DNA of 64,000 bases from Amycolatopsis australiensis (GTDB taxonomy: Bacteria > Actinomycetota > Actinomycetes > Mycobacteriales > Pseudonocardiaceae). The notes under the pieces are model-generated. The model did not search any database. It was not told the DNA's origin and worked only from the letters and a program-made list of their open reading frames with translations. The position numbers and the translations under genes were made by a program. This document shows, in pieces, positions 34,108-42,079 of this stretch. Numbering within the stretch: the first letter of the stretch is position 1; every line of letters starts with the position of its first letter. The stretch is taken from the NCBI RefSeq assembly GCF_900119165.1, contig NZ_FPJG01000006.1, positions 5,084,001 through 5,148,000 on the forward strand, read 5' to 3'.

Positions 34108-35451
34108 GTGCGCACCGTCTCACTGGTGACGCTGGGCTGCGCGCGCAACGAAGTCGACTCCGACGAGCTGGCCGCCCGGCTCGGCGAGTCCGGCTGGCGC
34201 GTCGCCGCTCCCGGGGTCAGCGCCGACGTCGTCGTGGTGAACACCTGCGGTTTCATCGAAGCGGCGAAGAAGGAGTCCATCGACGCCGTCCTCGCCGCCG
34301 CGGGCCAGGGCGCCAAGGTCGTCGCCGTCGGCTGCCTGGCCGAGCGTTACGGCCGCGAACTGGCCGACGCGCTGCCGGAAGCCGACGCGGTCCTGTCGTT
34401 CGACGACTACTCGCGGATCGGCGAGCGCGTCGCGGACGTCGTGCGCGGGCACGCACACCCGGCGCACACCCCGCGCGACCGCCGGAAGCTCCTGCCGATC
34501 ACGCCGGCCGAGCGGCCCGCCGCGACCCCCGGGCGCGGTCCGCGCGTGCTGCGGCACCGGCTCGGCGGCGGCCCGGTGGCCTCGCTGAAGCTGGCATCGG
34601 GCTGCGACCGGCGCTGTTCCTTCTGCGCGATCCCGAGCTTCCGCGGCGCGTTCGTGTCACGCCCGCCCGCCGAGGTACTGGCCGAGGCCGAGTGGCTGGC
34701 CGGCCACGGCGTCCGGGAGCTGGTGCTGGTGAGCGAAAACTCGACGTCGTACGGCAAGGACCTCGGCGACCTGCGGGCGCTGGAGAAGCTGCTGCCGAAG
34801 CTCGCCGCCGTCGCCGACCGGGTCCGGGTGACCTACCTTCAGCCGGCCGAGCTGCGTCCGGGCCTGCTCGAGGTGATCGCCGGGACGCCCGGCGTCGCGC
34901 CGTACTTCGACCTGTCGTTCCAGCACGCGAGCGGCCCGGTGCTGCGCCGGATGCGCCGGTTCGGCGACCGGGACCGGTTCCTGGGGCTGCTCGGGCAGAT
35001 CCGGGCGGCGGCGCCGGATGCCGGCGTGCGCTCCAACTTCATCGTGGGCTTCCCCGGCGAGACCGACGCCGACTTCGCCGAGCTGAAGCTGTTCCTGGAG
35101 CAGGCGCGGCTGGACGCGGCCGGCGTGTTCGGTTATTCGGACGAGGACGGCACCGAGGCCGCGGGCCTGCCGGGCAAGGTGCCGGCCCCGGTACTGGCCG
35201 AGCGCGTCGAGGAACTGTCGGTGCTCGCCGAGACCGTGGTTTCCCGCCGGGCGGCGGACCGCGTCGGCACGCGCACCGAGGTGCTGGCCGGGCCCGGCGG
35301 GCGCGGCTGGGCGGCGCACCAGGGCCCCGAGGTCGACGGGCACGTGACGTTCCGCGGCGTCGCGCCGGAGCCGGGTTCGCTGGTCCGGGCGGAAATCGTC
35401 GGCACCCGCGGCGTCGATCTCGAAGCGCGCGTCGTCACCCAAGAGCGCTGA
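34108..35451 (+). CDS. rimO: Ribosomal protein uS12 methylthiotransferase
   Basis: A 447-residue radical-SAM enzyme that adds a methylthio group to Asp88 (E. coli numbering) of ribosomal protein S12. The N-terminal UPF0004 domain has [14 protein letters not shown] and [15 protein letters not shown] with three cluster Cys (GC, TC, and GCLAERYG). The radical-SAM motif is [11 protein letters not shown]; the C-terminal TRAM domain is present. Order and size fit RimO rather than MiaB. GTG start. Its last 17 bases overlap the convergent beta-lactamase gene. Confidence 0.93.
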   Translation: MRTVSLVTLGCARNEVDSDELAARLGESGWRVAAPGVSADVVVVNTCGFIEAAKKESIDAVLAAAGQGAKVVAVGCLAERYGRELADALPEADAVLSFDDYSRIGERVADVVRGHAHPAHTPRDRRKLLPITPAERPAATPGRGPRVLRHRLGGGPVASLKLASGCDRRCSFCAIPSFRGAFVSRPPAEVLAEAEWLAGHGVRELVLVSENSTSYGKDLGDLRALEKLLPKLAAVADRVRVTYLQPAELRPGLLEVIAGTPGVAPYFDLSFQHASGPVLRRMRRFGDRDRFLGLLGQIRAAAPDAGVRSNFIVGFPGETDADFAELKLFLEQARLDAAGVFGYSDEDGTEAAGLPGKVPAPVLAERVEELSVLAETVVSRRAADRVGTRTEVLAGPGGRGWAAHQGPEVDGHVTFRGVAPEPGSLVRAEIVGTRGVDLEARVVTQER

Positions 35452-36325
35452 AGGCCAGCTTCGCCGCTTCCGCGATCAGGCGGTCGTCGTGCGGCGCGTC
35501 CTGGGTCTTGCGGTCGGACATGACGACCAGGACGATCGGCGCGCGCCCGGGCGGCCAGACGACGGCGATGTCGTCGCGCGTCGCGTAGCCACCGGTGCCG
35601 GTCTTGTCGGCGACGGCCCAGCCGGCCGGCGCACCCGCGCGGATCAGGGCGGCGCCGGTCGTGTTGGCCCGCATCGTGTCGGTCAGCACCTGCCGCTTCT
35701 CCGGCGGCAGCGCGTCGCCGAGGGTGAACGCGCGCAGGCCGCGGGCCATCGCGCGCGGCGTGCTGGTATCGCGGACGTCGCCCGGGGCGAGGTCGTTGAG
35801 GCCGGGTTCGACCCGGTCGACGTGCGTGGTGGTGTCGCCGACCCCGCGCAGCGCGGCGGCGAGCCCCGGCGGGCCGCCCAGTTCCCGGAACAGCAGGTTC
35901 GCGGCGGTGTTGTCGCTGTAGCGCAGCGCCGCGTCGATGGCGTCGCGCAGGGAGATCCCGGTGGTGACGTGCTGTTCGGTGACGGGGGAGTTGGGCTGCA
36001 GGTCGGTGCGGGTGTAGTTCAGTATTTTGGCGAGCCCGTCGAGGCCGGTCCGCTGGAGGACGGCGGCGGAGGAGAAGGCCTTGTGCGTGGAGGCGTACCC
36101 GAAGCGCTCGTCGGCGCGGTGAGCGACTTCGCGGCCGGAGCCGGTGTCGACGGCGTACAGGCCCAGACGCGCGTCGAAGTCGTGTTCCAGCGGCGCGAAG
36201 TCCGGGGCCGCGACGGTTCGCGTCGGTGCCGTAGGCGGCGGGACCGGGGCTTGGGCGGCGCAGGCGGTCAGCGACCCGAGGGCGAGCACGGCGAGCGCGG
36301 CCCGCCGGGCGTGGAGGAACGGCAC
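35435..36325 (-). CDS. bla: Class A beta-lactamase, lipoprotein form
   Basis: A 296-residue serine beta-lactamase. A lipobox LTAC (Cys22) suggests membrane anchoring. Active-site motifs: Ser79-T-H-Lys82, Ser137-Asp-Asn139, the omega-loop Glu173 in [11 protein letters not shown], and Lys241-Thr-Gly. All catalytic residues are present, so it should hydrolyse penicillins or cephalosporins. GTG start. No regulator adjoins it. It overlaps rimO tail to tail by 17 bases. Confidence 0.92.
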   Translation of the reverse strand: MPFLHARRAALAVLALGSLTACAAQAPVPPPTAPTRTVAAPDFAPLEHDFDARLGLYAVDTGSGREVAHRADERFGYASTHKAFSSAAVLQRTGLDGLAKILNYTRTDLQPNSPVTEQHVTTGISLRDAIDAALRYSDNTAANLLFRELGGPPGLAAALRGVGDTTTHVDRVEPGLNDLAPGDVRDTSTPRAMARGLRAFTLGDALPPEKRQVLTDTMRANTTGAALIRAGAPAGWAVADKTGTGGYATRDDIAVVWPPGRAPIVLVVMSDRKTQDAPHDDRLIAEAAKLAFSALG

Positions 36326-36416
36326 AGCGCTTCCTTCCGGTTTTGATCGGCAGTCGCGGTCTGACCGGGTCCGGAAATCGGTTGGTGGCGGCGAGAGGCG
36401 GATCTAGGCTCCGGCG

Positions 36417-36749
36417 GTGTCGTTCACAAGACCGGAACCACCGTACTACGCGGTGATCATCAGCAGCGCCCTCGACGCGGCCGACCTGGACGGTTACGCG
36501 GCGATGGACGAGCGAATGGCAACGCTGGGCCGGGCCCAGCCGGGCTACCTGGGCCGAGAGTCGCGGACCGACGGGAACGGCCGCGAGCTGACGGTGCTGT
36601 ACTACCGCGACGCGGAGTCGATCGAGGCGTGGAAACAGCACCCGGAGCATTTGGAGGCCCAGCGCCGCGGCCGCGAGCAGTGGTACGCGGATTACCACAT
36701 CGAGGTGGCGAAGGTGGAGCGAGCGTACGGCTTCAGGCGGCAGAAGTAG
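36417..36749 (+). CDS. Antibiotic biosynthesis monooxygenase (ABM) domain protein
   Basis: A 110-residue ferredoxin-like dimeric alpha/beta-barrel protein: PPYYAVIISSALDAADLDGY, ATLGRAQPGYLGRESR and LTVLYYRDAESIEAWKQHPEHLEAQRRGREQWYADYHIEVAKVER. Relatives act as heme-degrading or cofactor-free monooxygenases, or have no known substrate. GTG start. The next 300 bases (36750-37049) hold no gene, only GC-rich low-complexity DNA with a repeated CTGCCCTCGGTCCCGG. Confidence 0.8.
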   Translation: MSFTRPEPPYYAVIISSALDAADLDGYAAMDERMATLGRAQPGYLGRESRTDGNGRELTVLYYRDAESIEAWKQHPEHLEAQRRGREQWYADYHIEVAKVERAYGFRRQK

Positions 36750-37049
36750 CCGGGCGGACACGGGAACTGCGCGGTTGCGGGGGCCGTGAGATCGCGCGGC
36801 TGCCAGGACCACCGCGGGCGGCGAGCAGCGGAGGTTGCGAGCTGCGGGGAGCCGGCCGGAGGCGGCCGCAGCCGCGCAGACCCGCCGGCAACGGCCCGGA
36901 GTGCCCGGCACCGCAACCTCCCACGGCAGCCTCGCAGATCCCTAGGCTGCCCTCGGTCCCGGCCTGCCTCGGCTCCAGGCTGCCCTCGCCCTCGGTTTCG
37001 GCCCGGCCACGGCCTGCCCTCGGTCCCGGTCCCCGCCGCAAAACCAGCC

Positions 37050-37616
37050 TCAGGCCGATGCCTTGACCCCGAACTCGACCTCCGCAGTCGGCACCGTCCC
37101 GGCCGTACGACCAGGCGCCCGGTGGTACTTCCAGTACAGGTTCGTGTGCGCGATGACCAGCTCCGGCGCCGGCGCTCCGTAAGCCGTCAGATCCTCGGTC
37201 GTGTGCGCGTCCGCCACCAACGTGGCGTCATACCCCCGTGCGATCGCTCCGTGCAACGTCCCGCGGATGCACTCGTCCGTCTGCGCTCCCGCCACGACCA
37301 GCCGGCCGATCCCGCGCGCCGCCAGGACCTCCTCCAGGTCCGTGTCCTCGAACGAGTCCGCATACTCCTTGTGCACCACCGGTTCCGGCTCACGGCGGCT
37401 CAGCTCCGGCACGTACTCCCACTGCTCGCTCCCGCGCGGCAGCTCCTCGCTCGAGTGCTGCACCCACACGACGTCGGTCCCCGCCGCGCGGGCCTTCTCC
37501 ACCAGCTCGGCGATGTTCGCGACCACCGTCGCGCGGTCGTGGGACCCCTGCATCACGCCGTTCTGGACGTCGACGATCAGCAGGGCGGTGTTCGGGCGGT
37601 CGGTCAGCGTCGTCAT
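37050..37616 (-). CDS. Cysteine hydrolase, isochorismatase/nicotinamidase family
   Basis: A 188-residue cysteine hydrolase. The triad is visible: Asp16 (LLIVDVQNG), Lys83 (VVHKEYADSF) and Cys116 (QTDECIRGT), with the expected cis-peptide region before Cys. The substrate (isochorismate, nicotinamide, N-carbamoyl compounds or other) is undetermined. Monocistronic on the minus strand. Confidence 0.88.
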   Translation of the reverse strand: MTTLTDRPNTALLIVDVQNGVMQGSHDRATVVANIAELVEKARAAGTDVVWVQHSSEELPRGSEQWEYVPELSRREPEPVVHKEYADSFEDTDLEEVLAARGIGRLVVAGAQTDECIRGTLHGAIARGYDATLVADAHTTEDLTAYGAPAPELVIAHTNLYWKYHRAPGRTAGTVPTAEVEFGVKASA

Positions 37617-37655
37617 GGCGTCACCCTAACCGCGGGCACCGACAATTTCCGGCCC

Positions 37656-37868
37656 TCAGGGCGCTCCGCCGATGTGCTTGGCCGACACCGCCTCCCACAC
37701 GGCGTCGAAGTTCTCGTACCGGTCGCCCTCCGGCAGGCCGCCGAGGGAGCCGAGCACCGAGTCGCCGCCGCCGGCCGCGGCCGCCCGGCGCAGGAGCTCG
37801 TCGCGGCCGCACGGGTACTCGGTTTCCGCCAGGTGCTGTTCGAGGCTGGTTCGGTCCGGTGCAGGCAT
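37656..37868 (-). CDS. DUF2795 domain protein
   Basis: A 70-residue DUF2795 protein: LEQHLAETEYPCGRDELLRRA and the later LGGLPEGDRYENFDAVWEAV. The function is unknown; actinobacterial members often have stress-type promoters. Here a perfect SigB-type promoter ends nine bases before the ATG, so the transcript would be almost leaderless. Confidence 0.82.
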   Translation of the reverse strand: MPAPDRTSLEQHLAETEYPCGRDELLRRAAAAGGGDSVLGSLGGLPEGDRYENFDAVWEAVSAKHIGGAP

Positions 37869-37877
37869 GATCCCCGC

Positions 37878-37903
37878 GTACCCGCCGGCGCGATCCCGGA
37901 AAC
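37878..37903 (-). promoter_or_regulatory. SigB/SigF-type promoter of the DUF2795 gene
   Basis: On the minus strand GTTT and GGGTAC are 16 bases apart. The -10 element ends nine bases before the ATG, and the -35 element touches the selD stop codon. Confidence 0.55.
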
Positions 37904-38905
37904 TCAGCCGACGACGATCGTGTGATCCCCGCGCGGCACGAGCTCCCCGATCACCGGGTGGCCCGGCACCTCGCCGGCGACCAGCAGCCCGCCCGACGTC
38001 TGCGCGTCGGCCAGCAGCAGCGCCTCGTCCGCCGAAATCCGGGTCAGGTCCACGTGCGGGCGTACCCAGTCCAGATTGCGCCGCGTGCCGCCGCTGACGT
38101 AGCCGTCGCGCAGCGCCTCGCGCGCGCCCTCGATGTACGGCACCGCCGCCGGATCGATCCGTGCCGTGACACCGCTGGCGCGCGCCAGCTTGTGCAGGTG
38201 GCCGAGCAGGCCGAAGCCGGTGACGTCGGTGGCGCAGACCGCCCCGGCGGCGAGCGCGGCGCGGGCCGCGGTGTCGTTCAACGTCGTCATCACGTCGATC
38301 GCCTGCCCGAACCGCTCGCCGGTGGCCTTGTGCCGCGCGTTCAGCACGCCGATGCCCAGCGGCTTGGTCAACGTCAGCGGCACGCCCGCGCGGCCCGCGT
38401 CGTTGCGCAGCAGCCGCGCGGGGTCCGCGACGCCGGTGACCGCGAGCCCGTACTTGGGCTCCGGGTCGTCGATGCTGTGCCCGCCCGCCAGGTGGCAGCC
38501 CGCCTTGCCGCAGACGTCGAGGCCGCCGCGCAGCACCTCGCCGGCCAGTTCGAACGGCAGCGTCTCGCGCGGCCAGCCGAGCAGGTTGACCGCCACGACC
38601 GGGGTGCCGCCCATGGCGTAGACGTCGGACAGCGCGTTGGCCGCGGCGATGCGTCCCCAGTCGTAGGCGTCGTCGACCACCGGGGTGAAGAAGTCCGTGG
38701 TCGCGATGAGCGCGGTCGAGCCGGAGATCCGGACCGCGGCCGCGTCGTCGCCGGTCTCGAGGCCCACGAGCAGCTCGCCCGCCGGGTCGGCGGGGGACCC
38801 GCCGGTGAGGCCGCGGACGGCCTCCTCCAGCTCGCCGGGCGGGATCTTGCACGCGCAGCCGCCGCCGTGGGCGTACTGGGTCAGTCGGAGGGCCACGGGG
38901 TTCAT
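37904..38905 (-). CDS. selD: Selenide, water dikinase (selenophosphate synthetase)
   Basis: A 333-residue enzyme that makes selenophosphate, the selenium donor for Sec-tRNA, from selenide and ATP. The catalytic region is HGGGCACKIPPG with Cys17 and Lys20; Cys rather than Sec occupies the active site, so it needs no selenium for its own synthesis. Further motifs: GDDAAAVRI, TTDFFTPVVDDAYDWGRIAAANALSDVYAMGG (metal and ATP site) and GGHSIDDPEPKYGL. It is divergent from tRNA-Sec, 46 bases between them. ATG 38905 matches the family N-terminus. Confidence 0.95.
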   Translation of the reverse strand: MNPVALRLTQYAHGGGCACKIPPGELEEAVRGLTGGSPADPAGELLVGLETGDDAAAVRISGSTALIATTDFFTPVVDDAYDWGRIAAANALSDVYAMGGTPVVAVNLLGWPRETLPFELAGEVLRGGLDVCGKAGCHLAGGHSIDDPEPKYGLAVTGVADPARLLRNDAGRAGVPLTLTKPLGIGVLNARHKATGERFGQAIDVMTTLNDTAARAALAAGAVCATDVTGFGLLGHLHKLARASGVTARIDPAAVPYIEGAREALRDGYVSGGTRRNLDWVRPHVDLTRISADEALLLADAQTSGGLLVAGEVPGHPVIGELVPRGDHTIVVG

Positions 38906-38951
38906 CGTGCCCGTCCGCCGCGGACTTGGCAGGATGGCAGCCATGGTGCAG

Positions 38952-39046
38952 GGAGGCGTATCCGGCCTGGTGACCGGCGCGGTCTTCAAAACCGTTGAGC
39001 GGCAGGTCCTGCCGCTGGCGGGTTCGATTCCCGTCCGCCTCCGCCA
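38952..39046 (+). tRNA. selC: tRNA-Sec (anticodon TCA)
   Basis: Acceptor stem GGAGGCG pairs with CGCCTCC; the anticodon loop CTTCAAA holds TCA on a stem GCGGT/ACCGT; the long variable arm has AGCGGCA/TGCCGCT; the T arm is GCGGG-TTCGATT-CCCGT; discriminator G and an encoded CCA complete it. The long acceptor-T helix, long variable arm and UGA-reading anticodon are specific to selenocysteine tRNA. Its last base (A of CCA, 39046) is also the first base of the selA start codon. Confidence 0.95.
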
Positions 39047-40329
39047 TGGGTGACCCGCGCCGCGCGATCCCGCGGACCGACGCGGTCCTGGCCGAGCCGC
39101 GGGTCGCGAAAGCGGCCGGCACGCTCGGGCGTGACCTGGTCAAGGCCGTGGTCACCGACGTCCAGCGGGCCGCGCGGAACGGCGAGATCGCGCCGGGGGA
39201 CGTCGTCGACGCCGTCCTCGCGCGGCTGCCGGCGGGCGCGGCGTCGCTGCGGCCGGTCGTCAACGCGACCGGTGTCGTCGTGCACACCAACCTCGGGCGC
39301 GCGCCGCTGTCCGCGGCCGCGCTGGACGCCCTGGTGGCGGCCGGCGGCGCCACCGACGTCGAGTTCGACCTCGCGACCGGCGAGCGGGCCCGCCGCGGGC
39401 GGGGCGCGCTGGCGGCGCTCGCCGCGGCCGTCCCGGACGCCGGCGGCGTGCACGTGGTCAACAACAACGCGGCCGCCCTGCTGCTGTGCGCGCTCGCACT
39501 GGCGCCGGGCCGGGAGATCGTCGTCAGCCGCGGCGAGCTGGTCGAGATCGGCGACGGCTTCCGCATCCCCGACCTCCTCGCGGCCACCGGCGCCCGGCTG
39601 CGCGAAGTCGGCACCACGAACCGGACGTCGGTCCGCGACTACGCCGACGCCCTCGGCGCGGATACCGGGTTCGTCCTGAAGGTGCACCCGTCCAACTACC
39701 GGGTCACCGGCTTCACGTCGGAAGCGGCGCTCGGCGAGCTGGCCGGCCTCGGCGTCCCCGTGGTCGCCGACATCGGGTCCGGCCTGCTGGCGCCGCACCC
39801 GCTCCTGCCGGCCGAGCCGGACGCCACGACCGCCCTGCGGGCCGGTGCCACGGTCGTCACGGCCAGCGGCGACAAGCTGCTCGGCGGCCCGCAGGCCGGC
39901 CTGCTGCTCGGCGACGCGGACCTCGTCGAACGGCTGCGCCGCCACCCGGCCGCCCGCGCGCTGCGCGTCGACAAGCTCACGCTCGCCGCACTCGAAGCGA
40001 CGCTGCGCGGACCCCGCCCGCCGGTGCGCGCCGCTCTCGACACGCCCGTCGAGAGCCTGCGGCAGCGGGCCCGAGCCCTCGCCCGCAGCCTGGCGGACGT
40101 CGGCGCCGAAGCGGTGTCCTCGGTGGCGGCCGTCGGCGGCGGGGGCGCACCGGGCGTCGAGCTGCCCAGTGCCGCGGTGAGCCTGCCCGCCCGGTACGCG
40201 GCGGCACTGCGGACCGGCGAGCCCGCGGTCGTCGGCCGCGTCGAGCGGGACCGCTGCCTGCTCGACCTGCGGACCGTGCGCCCCGAAGAGGACGCGAAGC
40301 TGCTGGAAGCCGTGCGCCGATGCGGGTGA
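39046..40329 (+). CDS. selA: L-seryl-tRNA(Sec) selenium transferase
   Basis: A 427-residue PLP enzyme that turns Ser-tRNA-Sec into Sec-tRNA-Sec using selenophosphate. The N-terminus MGDPRRAIPRTDAVLAEPRV matches the family and fixes the start at ATG 39046; NATGVVVHTNLGRAPLS is the signature. The PLP lysine is Lys277 in TASGDKLLGGPQAG. No Shine-Dalgarno is visible, because the upstream sequence is the tRNA acceptor stem. Its stop overlaps selB by ten bases. Confidence 0.95.
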   Translation: MGDPRRAIPRTDAVLAEPRVAKAAGTLGRDLVKAVVTDVQRAARNGEIAPGDVVDAVLARLPAGAASLRPVVNATGVVVHTNLGRAPLSAAALDALVAAGGATDVEFDLATGERARRGRGALAALAAAVPDAGGVHVVNNNAAALLLCALALAPGREIVVSRGELVEIGDGFRIPDLLAATGARLREVGTTNRTSVRDYADALGADTGFVLKVHPSNYRVTGFTSEAALGELAGLGVPVVADIGSGLLAPHPLLPAEPDATTALRAGATVVTASGDKLLGGPQAGLLLGDADLVERLRRHPAARALRVDKLTLAALEATLRGPRPPVRAALDTPVESLRQRARALARSLADVGAEAVSSVAAVGGGGAPGVELPSAAVSLPARYAAALRTGEPAVVGRVERDRCLLDLRTVRPEEDAKLLEAVRRCG

Positions 40330-42041
40330 TCGTCACGGCCGGGCACGTCGACCACGGGAAGTCGACGCTGGTGCGCCGGCTGACCGGGATGGAACCGGAC
40401 CGGTGGGCCGAGGAACGGCGCCGCGGCCTCACCATCGACCTCGGCTTCGCCTGGACCCGGATCGGCGGCGAGGACGTCGCGTTCGTCGACGTGCCGGGCC
40501 ACGAACGGTTCGTGCCGAACATGCTGGCCGGCGCCGGGCCGGCCCCGGCGGTGCTGTTCGTGGTCGCCGCGGACGAGGGCTGGATGCCGCAGTCGGCCGA
40601 GCACCTCGCCGCGCTCGACGCGTTCGGCGTCTCCCGCGGCCTGCTGGTCGTCACCAAGGCCGACCGCGCCGACCCGGGCGCCGCGACGGAGGCCGCCCGC
40701 CACGAGATCGCCCGCACGTCGCTGGGCGCGGTGCCGAGCGTGGCCGTCAGCGCCGCCACGGGCGCGGGGCTCGACGAGCTGCGCGCGGCGATCTCGGCGC
40801 TGACCGGCGGGCTGCCGCCACCCGATCCGGACGCCGACGTCCGGCTGTGGATCGACCGGGCGTTCACCGTGTCCGGGGCGGGCACGGTCGTCACGGGCAC
40901 CTTGGCCGCGGGTACCGTCGCGGTCGGCGACGAGCTGCTGCTGGGCCGGACGCGGGTGAAGGTCCGCGGCCTGCAGGCGCTCGGCGAGCCCCGCGACCGG
41001 GTCGCGGCCGTGGCGCGGGTGGCGGTCAACCTGCGCGGCACCGCGCGTGGCGACACCGGCCGCGGTGACGTCCTGCTGACGCCGGGCCGGTGGCTGACCA
41101 CGGCCGAGTTCGACGTCCGGCTGCGCGGCGCGGCCGCCGCGGACCTGCACCGGAACCTGGTGCTGCACTTCGGGACCGCCGCCCTGCCGGTGCGCGTCCG
41201 TCCACTGGGGACGGACACCGCGCGGCTCACGACGGCCACCGCGCTGCCGCTGCGCGCCGGGGACCGCGGCCTGGTGCGCGACCCCGGCGAGCACCGGATC
41301 GCCGCGGGGTTCGACGTGCTCGACGTCCGGCCGCCGCCGTTGACCCGGCGCGGGGCGGCCCGCGCCAGGGCCGCCGAGCTGGCCGGCCCCGATCTCGCCG
41401 GAACCTTCCTGCGCCGCACCGGGTTCGTGCGGGCCGCGGACCTGGCGGCGATGGGCCTGCCGGAGACCGGGCAGCGGGTGGGGGAGTGGCTGGCCGACCC
41501 CGCCCGGCTCGCCGGGCTGCGCGCCGAGGCCGTGGCGCTCGTCGGGTCCTGGGACGCCGTCTCCGCCGGGATGCCGGTGGAAGCGCTGCGCCGGCGGCTC
41601 GGGCTGCCCGCGCCGGAGCTGGTCGCGCCGCTGCTGGCGGGCACCGGCCTGGACGTGGCGGGTGGTCTCGTGCGCCGTCCGGGCGGGCTGGCCCCGGCGG
41701 TGGAGAAGGCGCTGGAGACCGTGGAAGAGGCGCTCGCCGAGCACCCCTTCCGCGCGCCGGAGGCGGACGAGCTGCGGGCGCTGGGACTGGGCCGGCGCGA
41801 GCTGGCGGCGGCCGTCCGCCTCGGCAGGCTCACGGCGGTCGCCGACGGTGTCGTACTGGGACCGGACGCCGAAGAGCGGGCCGTGGCGCGGCTGCGCCGG
41901 CTGCCCCAGCCGTTCACCGTGTCGGCCGCGCGGCGGGCGCTGGACAGCACCCGCCGGGTGATGATCCCGTTGCTGGAACGCCTCGACGCGGCCGGGCGCA
42001 CCGAACCGCTCGGCGACGGGACGCGCCGGACGCGTGGTTAG
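40320..42041 (+). CDS. selB: Selenocysteine-specific translation elongation factor
   Basis: A 573-residue GTPase that brings Sec-tRNA to UGA codons carrying a SECIS hairpin. The EF-Tu-like part has the P-loop GHVDHGKST (residues 8-16), the switch FVDVPGHERFVPNM and VVTKAD. Two beta-barrels follow, then the C-terminal winged helices (ending RRALDSTRRVMIPLLERLDAAGRTEPLGDGTRRTR) that bind the SECIS. It overlaps selA by ten bases and lies 38 bases before the formate dehydrogenase gene. Confidence 0.95.
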   Translation: MRVIVTAGHVDHGKSTLVRRLTGMEPDRWAEERRRGLTIDLGFAWTRIGGEDVAFVDVPGHERFVPNMLAGAGPAPAVLFVVAADEGWMPQSAEHLAALDAFGVSRGLLVVTKADRADPGAATEAARHEIARTSLGAVPSVAVSAATGAGLDELRAAISALTGGLPPPDPDADVRLWIDRAFTVSGAGTVVTGTLAAGTVAVGDELLLGRTRVKVRGLQALGEPRDRVAAVARVAVNLRGTARGDTGRGDVLLTPGRWLTTAEFDVRLRGAAAADLHRNLVLHFGTAALPVRVRPLGTDTARLTTATALPLRAGDRGLVRDPGEHRIAAGFDVLDVRPPPLTRRGAARARAAELAGPDLAGTFLRRTGFVRAADLAAMGLPETGQRVGEWLADPARLAGLRAEAVALVGSWDAVSAGMPVEALRRRLGLPAPELVAPLLAGTGLDVAGGLVRRPGGLAPAVEKALETVEEALAEHPFRAPEADELRALGLGRRELAAAVRLGRLTAVADGVVLGPDAEERAVARLRRLPQPFTVSAARRALDSTRRVMIPLLERLDAAGRTEPLGDGTRRTRG

Positions 42042-42060
42042 ACCTGCGAACCGCGGGTAT
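42036..42060 (+). promoter_or_regulatory. Possible SigB/SigF-type promoter before the formate dehydrogenase operon
   Basis: GGTT and GGGTAT are separated by 15 bases. The -35 element lies inside the selB 3' end and the -10 element 19 bases before the ATG at 42080. It fits GNNT-N14/16-GGGTAT, but the weaker -35 makes it less certain than the others. Confidence 0.35.
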
Positions 42061-42079
42061 CGGTACTACCGTGCCAAGC

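Noticed and set aside
36750..37049. Repeats suggesting a CRISPR array or satellite
   Set aside because: Only short imperfect GC-rich repeats without regular spacing; no CRISPR repeats or cas genes are seen anywhere in the window.
37904..38905. SelD as a selenoprotein
   Set aside because: The active-site position is encoded as Cys (GGGCACK) with no in-frame TGA.
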